Part shown: piece after piece, positions 44,029 to 53,338 of the stretch
Position numbering within the stretch: the first letter of the stretch is position 1
Layout: every line of letters starts with the position of its first letter
Notes under the pieces: generated by a model
Databases searched by the model: none
Told to the model about the DNA's origin: nothing
The model's input: the letters and a program-made list of their open reading frames with translations, nothing else
NCBI RefSeq assembly: GCF_039544005.1
Contig: NZ_BAABKV010000001.1
Coordinates: 4,092,001-4,156,000, forward strand
Direction: 5' to 3'
DNA length: 64,000 bases
Source: Kitasatospora paranensis
GTDB lineage: Bacteria > Actinomycetota > Actinomycetes > Streptomycetales > Streptomycetaceae
Program-made: the position numbers and the translations under genes

Positions 44029-45309
44029 TCAGCGGCCGGTGCCGCCGTAGACCACGGCCTCGTCGGTCTCCGTGTCGAGGCCGAAGGCGGTGTGCACGGC
44101 GCGCACGGCCTCCGGGATGTCCTCGGCGCGGGTGACCACGGAGATGCGGATCTCCGAGGTGGAGATCAGCTCGATGTTGACCCCGGCCTCCGAGAGCGCC
44201 TCGAAGAACGTCGCGGTGACGCCCGGGTTGGACCGCATGCCGGCACCGACCAGCGACAGCTTGCCGATCGCGTCGTCGTAGCGCAGCGACTCGTAGCCGA
44301 TGCCGTCCTTGACCCGGCCGAGGGCGTCGATGGCCTTCTGGCCGTCGGTCTTCGGCAGGGTGAACGAGATGTCGGTGAGGCCGGTGGACGCGGTGGAGAC
44401 GTTCTGCACCACCATGTCGATGTTGACCTCGGCATCCGCGATGGCGCGGAAGATGCGGGCCGCCTCGCCCGGCTTGTCCGGTACGCCGACGACCGTGATC
44501 TTGGCCTCGGACGTGTCGTGGGCGACTCCGGAGATGATGGCCTGCTCCATCTCGCCCCCTTCGGGCTTGTTGGGGTTGTCGCTGCTCACGATAGTCCCCG
44601 GCAGACCGGAGAACGACGAGCGCACGTGGATCGGGATGTTGTAGCGGCGGGCGTACTCGACGCACCGGTCGAGGAGCACCTTGGAACCGGACGAGGCCAG
44701 CTCCAGCATGTCCTCGAACGCGATCCAGTCGATCTTGCGGGCCTTCTTCACCACGCGCGGGTCGGCGGTGAACACGCCGTCCACGTCGGTGTAGATCTCG
44801 CAGACCTCGGCGCCGAGCGCCGCGGCCAGGGCGACGGCGGTGGTGTCCGAGCCGCCGCGGCCCAGGGTGGTGATGTCCTTGGAGACCTGCGACACGCCCT
44901 GGAAGCCGGCCACGATCGCGATGTTGCCCTCGTCGAGGGCGTTGCGGATGCGGCCCGGCGTCACATCGATGATGCGCGCCCGGTTGTGACTGGAGTCGGT
45001 GATCACACCGGCCTGGCTGCCCGTGAAGGACTGGGCGTCGAAGCCCAGCGTTTTGATCGCCATGGCCAGCAGTGCCATGGAGATGCGCTCTCCTGCGGTC
45101 AGCAGCATGTCGAACTCACGGCCGGACGGAAGAGGGGTCACCTGTTCCGCGAGTTCGATGAGCTCGTCCGTCGTGTCTCCCATCGCGGACACCACGACGA
45201 CGACCTCATGGCCGGCCTTCCTGGTGTCGACGATCCGGCGGGCGACGCGCTTGATGCCTTCGGCATCCGCAACGGATGAGCCGCCGTACTTCTGCACGAC
45301 AAGGCCCAC
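44029..45309 (-). CDS. ask: Aspartate kinase (alpha subunit; beta from an internal start)
   Basis: The 426-residue protein begins [15 protein letters not shown], the kinase signature. [10 protein letters not shown] and [13 protein letters not shown] are parts of the tandem ACT domains at the C-terminus. Aspartokinase makes aspartyl phosphate for lysine, methionine, threonine and diaminopimelate, and is feedback-inhibited through the ACT domains. The GTG start at 45309 fits the family length. An internal ATG at 44550 with a strong ribosome binding site can give a separate beta subunit. The partner asd gene, usually downstream in Streptomyces, is not here: a terminator and a sigma-factor gene follow instead. 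Confidence 0.93.
   Translation of the reverse strand: MGLVVQKYGGSSVADAEGIKRVARRIVDTRKAGHEVVVVVSAMGDTTDELIELAEQVTPLPSGREFDMLLTAGERISMALLAMAIKTLGFDAQSFTGSQAGVITDSSHNRARIIDVTPGRIRNALDEGNIAIVAGFQGVSQVSKDITTLGRGGSDTTAVALAAALGAEVCEIYTDVDGVFTADPRVVKKARKIDWIAFEDMLELASSGSKVLLDRCVEYARRYNIPIHVRSSFSGLPGTIVSSDNPNKPEGGEMEQAIISGVAHDTSEAKITVVGVPDKPGEAARIFRAIADAEVNIDMVVQNVSTASTGLTDISFTLPKTDGQKAIDALGRVKDGIGYESLRYDDAIGKLSLVGAGMRSNPGVTATFFEALSEAGVNIELISTSEIRISVVTRAEDIPEAVRAVHTAFGLDTETDEAVVYGGTGR
44548..44565 (-). promoter_or_regulatory. Internal ribosome binding site and start for the aspartokinase beta subunit
   Basis: On the minus strand AAGGGGG lies a few bases before ATG 44550, which begins [20 protein letters not shown]. 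This is where the beta subunit begins in Corynebacterium and Bacillus aspartokinases. The product (44029-44550) would have 173 residues and contain only the ACT domains. The motif is seen; alternative initiation here is inferred by homology. Confidence 0.65.
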
Positions 45310-45481
45310 GTGCGCTCCTCGACTTGTGTCGTTTCGGGGGTGGTGGCCCCCTTCTGCGGTCGCGGCCAGTCTATCCAGCAGGAACGCCCCCACCGGCGGC
45401 TTCCGCATGATGAGACGGTGATATCGCCTGATGAACAGCCCGGACGGGCAGGTCTGCGGGCGGACCGTCACCGGCCAGAAG

Positions 45482-45516
45482 AAAATCCGGGCCGGGCCTC
45501 GGCCCGGTCCCGGATT
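45482..45516 (-). terminator. Terminator after the DUF5063 gene
   Basis: AAATCCGGGCCGGGC and a matching right arm ending GGATTT form a stem with one bulged T and a CTCG loop, about 30 bp after the DUF5063 stop. It closes the dnaX-ybaB-recR-DUF5063 run on the minus strand. Confidence 0.6.
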
Positions 45517-45547
45517 TCACGTGGTGAGGACGGAGGGGACGACTGCG

Positions 45548-46189
45548 TCACAGTCCGAGTTCGGCCGCCATCAGATCGCCCGCCTGCTGCTCCAGCTGCT
45601 CGTCGGTGAGCCCGTCGTCGTCGGTGTCCGCACCGTCCACCGCCGCACCGATCGGGCTGTCCAGACGCACGTGCGCGATCAGCGACTGCAGCGCCCGCAG
45701 CACCGCCGTGCAGGTCGATCCCCAGTTGGAGAGGTACGAGAACTGCCACCACCACAGCGCCTCGCTGACCCGGCCCTCGCGGTAGTGCACCAGGCCGTGC
45801 CGCAGCTCCGCGACCACCCCGGCGACATCGTCCGAGATCCGGAAGGCACTCGGCTTCTCCGGCGGCCCGTACGGGTCGAAGACCTCGTGGTAGACGTCGA
45901 TCGGCGCGAGCAGCACGGCGAGCCGCTCGCGCAGCTCCACGCCGTCCGGCTCCGGGCCGGTGTCGGGCTCGAAACGGTCCTCCGGCAGGACGTCCTCGAT
46001 CGCACCGAGGCGCCCGCCCGCCAGCAGCAACTGCGAGACCTCCAGCAGCAGCAGCGAGATCGCGCTGCCCGGCTCGTCGCCCTTGGCCACCTCGGTCACG
46101 GCGAGCACGAAGCTCTCCACCGAGTCGGCGATCTGCACGGCGAAGTCGTCGGGCGCCTGGGTGCGGTTGGTGTCGCTGTGGTCAGACAT
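45548..46189 (-). CDS. DUF5063-family protein
   Basis: The 213-residue protein ([20 protein letters not shown] to DLMAAELGL) is the DUF5063 protein regularly found after recR in Streptomyces. It has conserved segments [37 protein letters not shown] and an acidic C-terminus. No catalytic motif is known. Its start overlaps the recR 3' end by 8 bp, so it is co-expressed with a recombination gene, but a role in DNA repair is only suggested by this. Confidence 0.85.
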   Translation of the reverse strand: MSDHSDTNRTQAPDDFAVQIADSVESFVLAVTEVAKGDEPGSAISLLLLEVSQLLLAGGRLGAIEDVLPEDRFEPDTGPEPDGVELRERLAVLLAPIDVYHEVFDPYGPPEKPSAFRISDDVAGVVAELRHGLVHYREGRVSEALWWWQFSYLSNWGSTCTAVLRALQSLIAHVRLDSPIGAAVDGADTDDDGLTDEQLEQQAGDLMAAELGL

Positions 46190-46784
46190 CGAGCAGTCGT
46201 CTCCCTTCGAAGGCCCGGCCGAGGGTGACCTCGTCGGCGTACTCCAAGTCCCCGCCGACGGGCAGACCGCTCGCCAGCCGGGTCACCTTCAGGCCCATCG
46301 GCTTGCACAGCCGGGCCAGGTAGGTGGCGGTCGCCTCCTCCAGGTTGGGGTCGGTGGCCAGGATCAGCTCGGTGACCGTGCCGTCGGCGAGCCGTGTCAT
46401 CAGCTCGCGGATCCGCAGGTCCTCCGGGCCGACACCCTCGATCGGGCTGATCGCGCCGCCCAGCACGTGGTACCGACCGCGGAACTCCCTCGTCCGCTCG
46501 ATCGCCACCACGTCCTTCGGCTCCTCGACCACGCAGACCACCGTGAGGTCCCGGCGCGGGTCCAGGCAGACCCGGCACTGCTCGGACTCCGCGACGTTGC
46601 CGCAGACCGCACAGAACCGGACCTTCTCCTTGACCTGCAACAGCGCGTGCGCCAGCCGGCGCACGTCGACCGGGTCGGCCTGCAGGACGTGGAAGGCGAT
46701 CCGCTGCGCGCTCTTGGGCCCGACGCCGGGCAGCCTGCCCAGTTCGTCGATCAGGTCCTGAACCACGCCCTCGTACAACGTCAC
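46182..46784 (-). CDS. recR: Recombination mediator RecR
   Basis: The 200-residue protein starts [20 protein letters not shown]. It has an HhH-type segment [15 protein letters not shown], a zinc finger [16 protein letters not shown], and a Toprim domain ([17 protein letters not shown] through [18 protein letters not shown]). RecR acts with RecF and RecO to load RecA on gaps. The GTG start at 46784 gives the exact family length. It lies downstream of ybaB and dnaX, the usual arrangement. Confidence 0.95.
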   Translation of the reverse strand: MTLYEGVVQDLIDELGRLPGVGPKSAQRIAFHVLQADPVDVRRLAHALLQVKEKVRFCAVCGNVAESEQCRVCLDPRRDLTVVCVVEEPKDVVAIERTREFRGRYHVLGGAISPIEGVGPEDLRIRELMTRLADGTVTELILATDPNLEEATATYLARLCKPMGLKVTRLASGLPVGGDLEYADEVTLGRAFEGRRLLDV

Positions 46785-46846
46785 GCCTTCCTTCGGCCGG
46801 GGCCACGGCCCGGTGGCCGTCGCTCCGGTGCCATCATCCAACGAAT

Positions 46847-46876
46847 CGGGCGCCGGACACACCGTCCGACGCCCGA
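46847..46876 (-). terminator. Imperfect hairpin between ybaB and recR
   Basis: The arms TCGGGCGCCGGAC and GTCCGACGCCCGA pair with one mismatch around a 4-base loop, about 75 bp after the ybaB stop. It may partly terminate before recR or mark a processing point. Confidence 0.45.
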
Positions 46877-46950
46877 CTCCCGCATAAATCACACAGCGCA
46901 CACCTGTCGCACCGGACCGGCACCACCGGCGCCGCGCAACCCCGCGCAGG

Positions 46951-47286
46951 TCAGAACGGCAGACCGGGGATCCCGCCGCCGAGCCCCTGGGTCAGCGGGC
47001 CCATCCGCTCCGCCTGGAGCTTCTGCGCGGCGCCGGTCGCGTCGCGGACGGCGGCCAGCACCAGATCGGCCAGGGTCTCGGTGTCCTCCGGGTCGACCGC
47101 GGCCGGCGCGATGGTCAGCGCCACCAGCTCGCCCGCACCGGTCACCGTCGCCTCGACCAGGCCACCGCCCGCCGAACCGCTCACCTTGGTCTCGGCCAGC
47201 TCCTTCTGAGCCCGGCCGAGCTCCTCCTGCATCTTCTGCGCCTGCTTGAGCAGCTGCTGCATGTTGGGCTGGCCACCAGGGAACAC
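46951..47286 (-). CDS. YbaB/EbfC nucleoid-associated protein
   Basis: The 111-residue protein begins [19 protein letters not shown], a helix-rich N-terminus with [21 protein letters not shown] dimer core [21 protein letters not shown] and the C-terminal tail GGGIPGLPF typical of the family follow. YbaB/EbfC proteins bind DNA as dimers and are encoded with dnaX and recR in many bacteria, as here. The GTG start at 47286 fits the family. Confidence 0.9.
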   Translation of the reverse strand: MFPGGQPNMQQLLKQAQKMQEELGRAQKELAETKVSGSAGGGLVEATVTGAGELVALTIAPAAVDPEDTETLADLVLAAVRDATGAAQKLQAERMGPLTQGLGGGIPGLPF

Positions 47287-47374
47287 GGTCCTTCTCCTGC
47301 CTCTGCGACATCGACGTCGTTCCCGAGCCTACGCGGCCCGGTCGGACGCCGCGCCGGGCGCGGCGGACCCCTGG

Positions 47375-49563
47375 TCAGCCGTGGTGGTGGATCTCCTCCA
47401 GCACCGTCGCCCCGAGTTCACGGATGATCAGCTCCTGTCCGGAGAAGGCCTCCTCGGTCAGATCCGGGTCGTCGTCCTCGGGGATGTCGTCCTCCGGCGC
47501 GACCGGCGGCGGCTGCGGCGGCCGGTGGGGCGCGGCGGCGGACGGCTGCCCGACGGGAGCCGCCGCCGTCGGGGCCGGCGGAGCCGCGGGCTGCGGAGCC
47601 GGGGCAGCGGGCTGCTGGACCGGCGGCGCCTGGTAGGCGGGCGGGGCCGGAGTCGCGGCCGCGGGGCGGGACGGTGCCGCAGCACCCCAGCCGCCACCGC
47701 CACCCTGCGGCGGGGCCGCCGGGGCGGCCGTCCCGCCGGAGGGATCGATGATGCACTCGACCCGCCAGTCGACCCCGAGCGCGTCGGCCAGCGCCTGGCG
47801 CAGCACCTCGTCGCTGTGGCTGCCGACGAAGCTGTCCCGGGCGCCGGCGTTGACGAACGACACCTGCAGGACACTGCCGTCGAAACCTGCCACCTGGCCG
47901 TTCTGGCTCAGCAGGATCCAGGTGAACCGGCGGCGGTTCTTCACCGCTTCCAGGATCTGCGGCCACATCTGCCGGATCTGCTGCGCACCCTGCTGGGCGA
48001 CGGCGGACGGCTGCTGGGCCGCCGGGACGGGGGCCGCTGCCGGAGCGGGGGCCGGCGTCGGCGCCGGGGTCTCCACCGGGGCGGGCTGGACGGGGGCGGG
48101 CGCCGGAGCGGCCTCGGCCGGTGCACCGGCGGCACCCTGCGCCGAGAAGCTGCGCGGGATCGGCCAAGCTCCGGGTGCCGGAGCGGCGGGCTGCGGCGCG
48201 GGCGACTGCGGCGCGGCCGGGACGGACGGTGGCTGGGCGGCCGGAGCCTGCGCGGGGGCCGGCTGCTGCACGGGCGGCGCGGCGGCCGGGGCGGGGGCGT
48301 GGGCGACCGGCGCGGAGGCCGGGGCGGACACGGGGGCCTGCGGATGCGCCGGTGCCTGCACCGGCATCGCCGCCGGGAGCGCGCCGCCCGCCGGGAAGCC
48401 GCCGGCCGCGGCCCGGCGCTCCAGCTTGTCCAGCCGGGCCTGCAGGGAGAGCTCGTCGCTGTACGCGCCGGGCAGCATCACCCGGGCGCAGATCAGCTCC
48501 AGCTGGAGGCGGGGGCGGCGTTGCCGCGCATGTCCGTCAGACCGGTGTTCACGATGTCGGCAGCCCGGCTGAGCTCCGCCGAACCGAACCGGTCGGCCTG
48601 CGCCTGCATCACCGCGACCCGGTCCGCCGGGGCGTCGATCAGGCCCTTCTCGCCGGCGTCCGGGACGGTGGCGAGGATCACCAGGTCGCGCAGCCGCTCC
48701 AGCAGGTCCGTCACGAAGCGGCGGGGGTCGTGGCCGCCCTCGACCACGCGGTCCACCACCTGGAAGACGGTCGCGCCGTCGTGCGCGGCGAAGGCGTCCA
48801 CCACCTCGTCCAGCAGGGCCGAGTCGGTGTATCCGAGCAGGGCGGTGGCCATCGGGTAGGTCACGCCGCCCTCGCCGGCACCGGCCAGCAGCTGGTCCAT
48901 CACCGACATCGAGTCGCGCACGGAGCCGGCGCCGGCCCGGACGACCAGCGGGAAGACGGAGTCCTCGACCTGGATGCCCTCGCGGCCGCACACCTCGGCG
49001 AGGTAGTCGCGCAGCGTGCCCGGCGGGACGAGGCGGAAGGGGTAGTGGTGGGTGCGGGACCGGATCGTCCCGATGACCTTCTCCGGCTCGGTGGTCGCGA
49101 AGATGAACTTGAGGTGCTCCGGGGGCTCCTCCACGACCTTCAGCAGGGCGTTGAAGCCGGCCGAGGTCACCATGTGGGCCTCGTCCAGGATGAAGATCTT
49201 GTACCGGCTGTGCACCGGCGCGAAGAACGCCCGCTCGCGCAGCTCACGGGCATCGTCGACACCACCGTGCGAGGCGGCGTCGATCTCGATCACGTCGATC
49301 GACCCGGGGCCGCCGGTCGCCAGGTCGCGGCAGGACTGGCACTCCCCGCAGGGGGTGGGGGTCGGGCCCTGCTCGCAGTTCAGACAGCGCGCCAGGATGC
49401 GCGCGCTCGTCGTCTTGCCGCAGCCGCGCGGCCCGCTGAAGAGATAGGCGTGGTTGACCCTGTTGTTGCGCAGGGCCTGCTGGAGCGGGGCGGTCACGTG
49501 CTCCTGCCCGATGACCTCCGCGAAGGTCTCGGGGCGGTAGCGGCGGTACAGGGCTAGGGACAC
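47375..49563 (-). CDS. dnaX: DNA polymerase III gamma/tau subunit, one-base frameshift
   Basis: The restored protein has 729 residues. It has a clamp-loader AAA domain with Walker A GPRGCGKTT (residues 44-52), a zinc module CLNCEQGPTPTPCGECQSC, ILDEAHM and sensor motif FIFATTEPEK. A very Ala/Pro-rich linker and a C-terminal domain (RFTWILLSQNGQVAGFD) follow. The GTG start at 49563 begins VSLALYRRYRPETF. The frame breaks in the run of five G at 48511-48515 (minus strand GCCGCCCCC). As given, a 356-residue product ends shortly after clamp-loader domain III, like the gamma form of E. coli. Adding one base gives APRLQLELICARVML and continues to the end. Sequencing error is most likely, but programmed frameshifting is a real alternative. 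Confidence 0.88.
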
Positions 49564-49647
49564 GCCACCGACGATATCGGGACGGGCCGACAAACGCGTC
49601 GCCCCCGCCCGGACGGCCCGCCACGGATACGGGCCCCGGGAACGCAA

Positions 49648-49742
49648 GGACCCCCGTGCACCCGCCAGAGCCCTCCTACCCTTGCTGCCTTCCGGCCCTG
49701 GGGGAGTTCAGAGAGATGACGCCGCACGAGGGGCTGCCCCAA
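49648..49742 (-). ncRNA. ffs: Signal recognition particle RNA (small bacterial type)
   Basis: On the minus strand the conserved tetraloop and loop segment GGAAGGCAGCAAGGGTA is flanked by GGGCC/GGGCTCT arms. The outer helix CCCCTCGTGC/GCACGGGGG closes the RNA. This is the roughly 80-95 nt SRP RNA that pairs with Ffh to target membrane proteins. It lies between dnaX and tRNA-Ser, as in other Streptomyces. The ends are estimated to within about 8 bases. Confidence 0.92.
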
Positions 49743-49866
49743 GAGTAGCGGATCCGGGCCCCGGCTCCGGCCACCACCCCGATCTCGGATCCGCAGGTGC
49801 TCCCGCACGGTCGCCTGCGGGATAGCGGTTCGCGAGCACCCCTCGACATGTACTAAGCTCTCCCAC

Positions 49867-49951
49867 GGAGGATTCGCCTAGAGGCCTAGGGCGCACGCTT
49901 GGAAAGCGTGTTGGGGGCAACCCCTCACGAGTTCGAATCTCGTATCCTCCG
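49867..49951 (+). tRNA. tRNA-Ser (anticodon GGA)
   Basis: The acceptor arms GGAGGAT (49867-49873) and ATCCTCC (49944-49950) pair exactly. The anticodon loop TTGGAAA gives anticodon GGA, and the long variable arm expected of tRNA-Ser (GTTGGGGGCAACCCC) is present. The discriminator base is G. A strong terminator follows. The neighbouring 50-53 kb stretch looks like accessory DNA, which often sits at tRNA genes. Confidence 0.95.
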
Positions 49952-49974
49952 CCTCCGCCCGCCAGGGCAAACGA

Positions 49975-50005
49975 AAGGCCCCGACCGCTCAGCGGTCGGG
50001 GCCTT
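49975..50005 (+). terminator. Terminator after tRNA-Ser
   Basis: AAGGCCCCGACCGCT (49975-49989) pairs perfectly with 49991-50005 with a single-base loop (or a slightly wider one in practice), followed by CGTCG. Confidence 0.8.
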
Positions 50006-50213
50006 CGTCGTTCCCGTTCCCCGGTGCGGCCTTGGTTGCCTCGGACGAGCCTCGCGATGGAGTTCGAGGCAGGCCCGCACCGCTCTATGCTCGCGGCCGG
50101 GCCCGGTCGGGTGCCGTGCCACCAGCTGTTTCACTGGAGCGAGCAACCTGCCGGCCTGCAATGCCGAGCGTGTGACGTGGATCACGACAACGGCGGGACG
50201 CGGCTGGACAGGC

Positions 50214-50510
50214 ATGGCTGTGGAGCAATCGACACGTGCTCGGGTGCGAGCCGGGGATTCGGTGGCGTTCGGGGAGATCTTCGAGGATCACGCCCGCGCG
50301 GTGTACCGGCATGCCGTCCGGATGACCGGGGACCGGGCCGTCGCCGAGGACGTGGTCTCACTGACCTTCCTGGAGGCATGGCGCTTGCGCGCGCGGGTCG
50401 AACCCGAGGGAGAGAGCCTGCGGCCCTGGCTGCTGGGCATCGCCACCAACGTCATCCGCAACACCCGCCGGGCCGCACGCCGTCATCAGAAGGCACTCGC
50501 CCGTGCCGAC
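50214..50510 (+). pseudogene. Truncated ECF sigma factor, region 4 missing
   Basis: The frame opens at ATG 50214 and reads AGDSVAFGEIFEDHARAVYRHAVRMTGDRAVAEDVVSLTFLEAWRLRARV, then LRPWLLGIATNVIRNTRRAARRHQKALAR. This is a complete sigma-70 region 2 with the start of the linker. Beyond about 50510 the frame stays open to 50867, but the sequence is unrelated low-complexity Arg/Pro and contains a hairpin also found downstream. The region 4 helix-turn-helix is gone, so it cannot recognise a -35 element. It is probably a deletion remnant. A GTGTGACGTGG lies upstream but no promoter could be confirmed. Confidence 0.7.
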
Positions 50511-50655
50511 TGTCGTGCGGTCGGCCGGCAAGGATTTCGACGTCGTGTCCAGAGCCTGCCGGAGCCCGAGTCCAGCCCCCGGAGGGCAACCCGGAGATGC
50601 CCTGGAGTCATCCCTGGTGCAACCAGGGGCCATGACGATCGGGCTCCGCCGGCAG

Positions 50656-50684
50656 AAGGCCCGGACCGCATCGCGGTCCGGGCC
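50656..50684 (+). terminator. Hairpin, first copy of a duplicated element
   Basis: AAGGCCCGGACCGC, loop ATC, then GCGGTCCGGGCC. The same sequence occurs at 52474-52504, on the other side of the FG-GAP gene. This copy lacks the final TT and continues GCGGCAG, so its right arm is two bases shorter. Confidence 0.6.
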
Positions 50685-50788
50685 GCGGCAGCAGCCGGAC
50701 CTCATCGAGATGTGAAATTCCGTGTGCCACCGACTCGTTGGCACTACGGTGTGGCCGATCGGGGCCGACCGGCCCCCGGCAGAGAGCG

Positions 50789-52431
50789 ATGCCGTACGTG
50801 CACTCTTCTTCCACACGTCATCTCGGCCGTTCGACGGCGGCCTCCACGGCCGTCGCAGTGGTGCTGATCGCTGTGGGTTCGGCGCAACCCGCCTCGGCGG
50901 AGTCTGCCGGGAACGACCGCCCCACCGTGAGCGCACCGACCACCTCACCCTCCAGCGCGTGCGCGGGCGGCACGGTCCTCGGCGACACCTCGGTGACGTT
51001 CCGCGCCAGGATGGACGATCCGGCCGGTACGACGCTGGGCGCCGAGTTCCGGCTCGCCCGGGCCGACCGGCCGGAGACAGCGGTCAAGGACATCCGGTTG
51101 GAGGTGCCCTCCGGCCAGGAGGCGGTGGTGCCCGTTCCCGCCGAGGCCTTCGAGGACGCTGCCGGGGGCGGATCACCGACTTCGTGTGGCAGTTCCGCGC
51201 CGGTGCGGACGGCCACAGGAGCAAGTGGTCGCCGACCTGCCGGTTCTCCTTCGACCCGACCCGGCCGGGCACCCCGGTCGTTGCGGCGCCGACCGGCGCG
51301 GTGATCGGCAAGCCGGTCACCGTGACGGTGGCGCCTCCCACCGACGGTTCGGTACCGGCCCGCTATTCGTACCAGCTGAATGTCGGTGCCCCGGTGCAGG
51401 TCCCGGCGGTCGACGGGCGCGCGGTGATCACGCTGAAGCCCGGTCAGGCCGTCAACTCGCTGACGGTCACCAGCGTGTCCGTCGGCGGCAACTTCGGCGG
51501 CTCGACGCAGCTCTCCTTCGCTGCCGCAGCGCCGCCGCCGAACCTGACCACCGCAGACCTGACCGGCGACGGGGTGCCCGACCTGGTCACGGTCGGCGGG
51601 CGCAACGGGCTGCCCTCGGGCATCTGGCTGGCCCCCGGCACGGGCGACGGGCACGTCGGCCCCGCCGTGAACATCGGCGCGGCCGGCCCCGGCTTCAACA
51701 CCGGACCCACCCCGTCCGACTTCGACAGCGCGGTCGCGATCACCGGACGGTTCACCGCCGGCTCCTTCCAGGACGTCCTGTTCTACTACCCGGGCGGCAT
51801 CCGGGCCGGCTATGCGGGGGTACGCGGCGGCGACGGCAGCGGCGGTGCTCTGCCCGCAGGCGGGCCGAACGGCAGCCTCACCGACTGGTTCGGCAACAAC
51901 CCTTCGCAGGTCGTCGAAGCCGGTACGGTCTCGGGTCGCAACACCGGGTTCCCGGACCTGCTGGGCATCGCACCGGACGGCTCCGGCGGAACCGCGCTCA
52001 CTCTCTACCCCGCGGGCTGGGTCACCGACTCGTTCGACATGCCGACGGCATTGAACGTCCGGACCCCCGACGGCGGCACTGACTGGAACGACTGGACGGT
52101 CGCCGCCACCGAGATCGCCACCCCGGGCGGCGGCACCGGTACCGCGCTGTTCCTCTGGAAGAAGTCCACCGGTGAGCTCGACCTGTGGAAGGACCTGGCC
52201 GCCGACCCCGACACCGGCACCCTGACCTACCACTCCTTCGCCATGGCCACCGGCTGGAACACCGGCGCCGACGTCGAGCTTCAGGCTGCGGACATCAACT
52301 CGGACGGCACTCCGGACCTGTGGACCATCGGCACGGGCGGCCAGGTCACCGCCAACCTGTTCAACGGCTTGTCCCCCACCGGACCGGCAGGCCTCACCCA
52401 GGTACCGAGCACCCTCTCCGTCTCCGGCTGA
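50789..52431 (+). CDS. Secreted FG-GAP/VCBS repeat protein, one-base frameshift
   Basis: The restored protein has 547 residues: a signal peptide (STAASTAVAVVLIAVGSAQPASA), two Ig-like beta domains (VTFRARMDDPAG and PVTVTVAPPTDGSVPARYSYQLN) and C-terminal FG-GAP/VCBS repeats with calcium-type loops LTGDGVPDLVTVG and INSDGTPDLWTIG. Such proteins are extracellular and often bind sugar or protein. Signal and body are in different frames: one G is missing in the GGGGG run at 51164-51168, and adding it gives AGGRITDFVWQFRAGAD. ATG 50789 is the likely start. The gene lies between two copies of the same hairpin. Confidence 0.75.
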
Positions 52432-52473
52432 TCCCCGACCGACGGCCGACCCCTGGTCCCGGTCCGCCGACAG

Positions 52474-52504
52474 AAGGCCCGGACCGCATCGCGGTCCGGG
52501 CCTT
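52474..52504 (+). terminator. Terminator after the FG-GAP gene, second copy of a duplicated hairpin
   Basis: Fourteen-base arms AAGGCCCGGACCGC/GCGGTCCGGGCCTT around the loop ATC, followed by CGTCG. Identical over its arms and loop to 50656-50684. Confidence 0.8.
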
Positions 52505-52620
52505 CGTCGTCCACCGGCCCGGCTTCACCTTGCCGCATGGCCACCCGCAGTCGCAGTGCCTCGACCGGCAGACCGTGTGCGAACGCACAGCCCGGCAGGG
52601 CTCACGCCCGCGACAGCCCA

Positions 52621-53034
52621 TCAGACGGCCACGAGGCGCACCCGGTCACCGCAGAGCTTGGTCATGTCGTCGATGTCCGACGTCAGCAGAACGACCGGTC
52701 GCTGCTGCCGTAGTGCCATCTCGGCCACTGCCGCGTCGATCGCGTACTTGTGGCCGTGCAGGCCCGTGGCGATGAGCATCGCGGAAGCCGCCCGCGCCTC
52801 CTCGTCGCCCACCTGCACAATCCGCACACCGGACAGGATCCACCGGAGCCGGGCCTGATCGGTTCGGCTGTGAACAGCTCCGATGATGGTCAGAGCACTG
52901 ATCACCACCTCCATGCCCCGCTTCCGTGCCTCCGCGACCAGTGCGACGGCCGGTTCATGGTCACCGAGCAGCTTGGCAAGACCCTCGGAGTCGAGCACCA
53001 GGGTGCCCTCGTGCGTCAGCTTGCGACGGGCCAT
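52621..53034 (-). CDS. PIN-domain toxin-like protein
   Basis: The 137-residue protein has the PIN ribonuclease signature: Asp15 in TLVLDSEGLA, Asp100 in KYAIDAAVAE and Asp120 in LLTSDIDDM. The second acidic residue expected in the SALT(I/L)xE motif is replaced (SALTIIGAV), so metal binding may be weakened. Its start overlaps the 3' end of the ribbon-helix-helix gene by 19 bp, which is the usual antitoxin-toxin order of VapBC modules. It probably cleaves RNA when free of its partner, with the caveat on the missing glutamate. Confidence 0.8.
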   Translation of the reverse strand: MARRKLTHEGTLVLDSEGLAKLLGDHEPAVALVAEARKRGMEVVISALTIIGAVHSRTDQARLRWILSGVRIVQVGDEEARAASAMLIATGLHGHKYAIDAAVAEMALRQQRPVVLLTSDIDDMTKLCGDRVRLVAV

Positions 53035-53300
53035 CCGCCCTCCTCGGCGAACACCTCGTCGAAGACCTGCCGCGCTCGCTCCTGCTCTGCAGGCGAGATC
53101 GATCCCTTCCGACGTTCGTAGTCGGCCAGGTACTCGTCCAGGATCTGACCGCGCAATTCACGCTCGACGGCCGCAGTGATGAACGCCGAGAACTCACGCT
53201 TGCCCACCCGCCGGCGGATGGCCTCGGCCGTACCTTCGGGCAGGGAGAGGCTGACCCTGGTGGCCGGCCCCTCGCCGATGCTGTAGGGCATGTCAGTCAT
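53016..53300 (-). CDS. Ribbon-helix-helix antitoxin
   Basis: The 94-residue protein contains TRVSLSLPEGTAEAIRRRVG followed by EFSAFITAAVERELRGQILDEYLADYE. This is a ribbon-helix-helix DNA-binding domain with a C-terminal toxin-binding tail (SPAEQERARQVFDEVFAEEGG). It is the antitoxin of the PIN module and should repress its own promoter. The ATG at 53300 lies only 9 bases after a GATAAT -10 element, so the message would be nearly leaderless. An inverted repeat just upstream is a candidate operator. Confidence 0.8.
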   Translation of the reverse strand: MTDMPYSIGEGPATRVSLSLPEGTAEAIRRRVGKREFSAFITAAVERELRGQILDEYLADYERRKGSISPAEQERARQVFDEVFAEEGGWPVAS

Positions 53301-53308
53301 GAACCCAG

Positions 53309-53338
53309 ATTATCAAAGAAGTAGGAATGAGGATTCCT
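53309..53338 (-). promoter_or_regulatory. Promoter and operator of the toxin-antitoxin module
   Basis: On the minus strand a -10 element GATAAT (53314-53309) lies 9 bases before the antitoxin ATG. Immediately upstream, AGGAAT-GAGG-ATTCCT (53323-53338) is a perfect 6-bp inverted repeat covering the -35 zone. This layout fits autorepression by the ribbon-helix-helix antitoxin and leaderless or near-leaderless translation. Confidence 0.55.

Noticed and set aside
45310..45547. Possible lysine riboswitch near ask
   Set aside because: The ask leader is short (GTG start near 45309) and no lysine-riboswitch structure was recognised; the visible hairpin at 45482-45516 belongs to the DUF5063 transcript end.
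50510..50867. Continuation of the sigma-factor frame as a real C-terminal domain
   Set aside because: The sequence after the region 2 linker has no helix-turn-helix pattern, includes a hairpin found at a terminator elsewhere, and overlaps the signal-peptide region of the FG-GAP gene.
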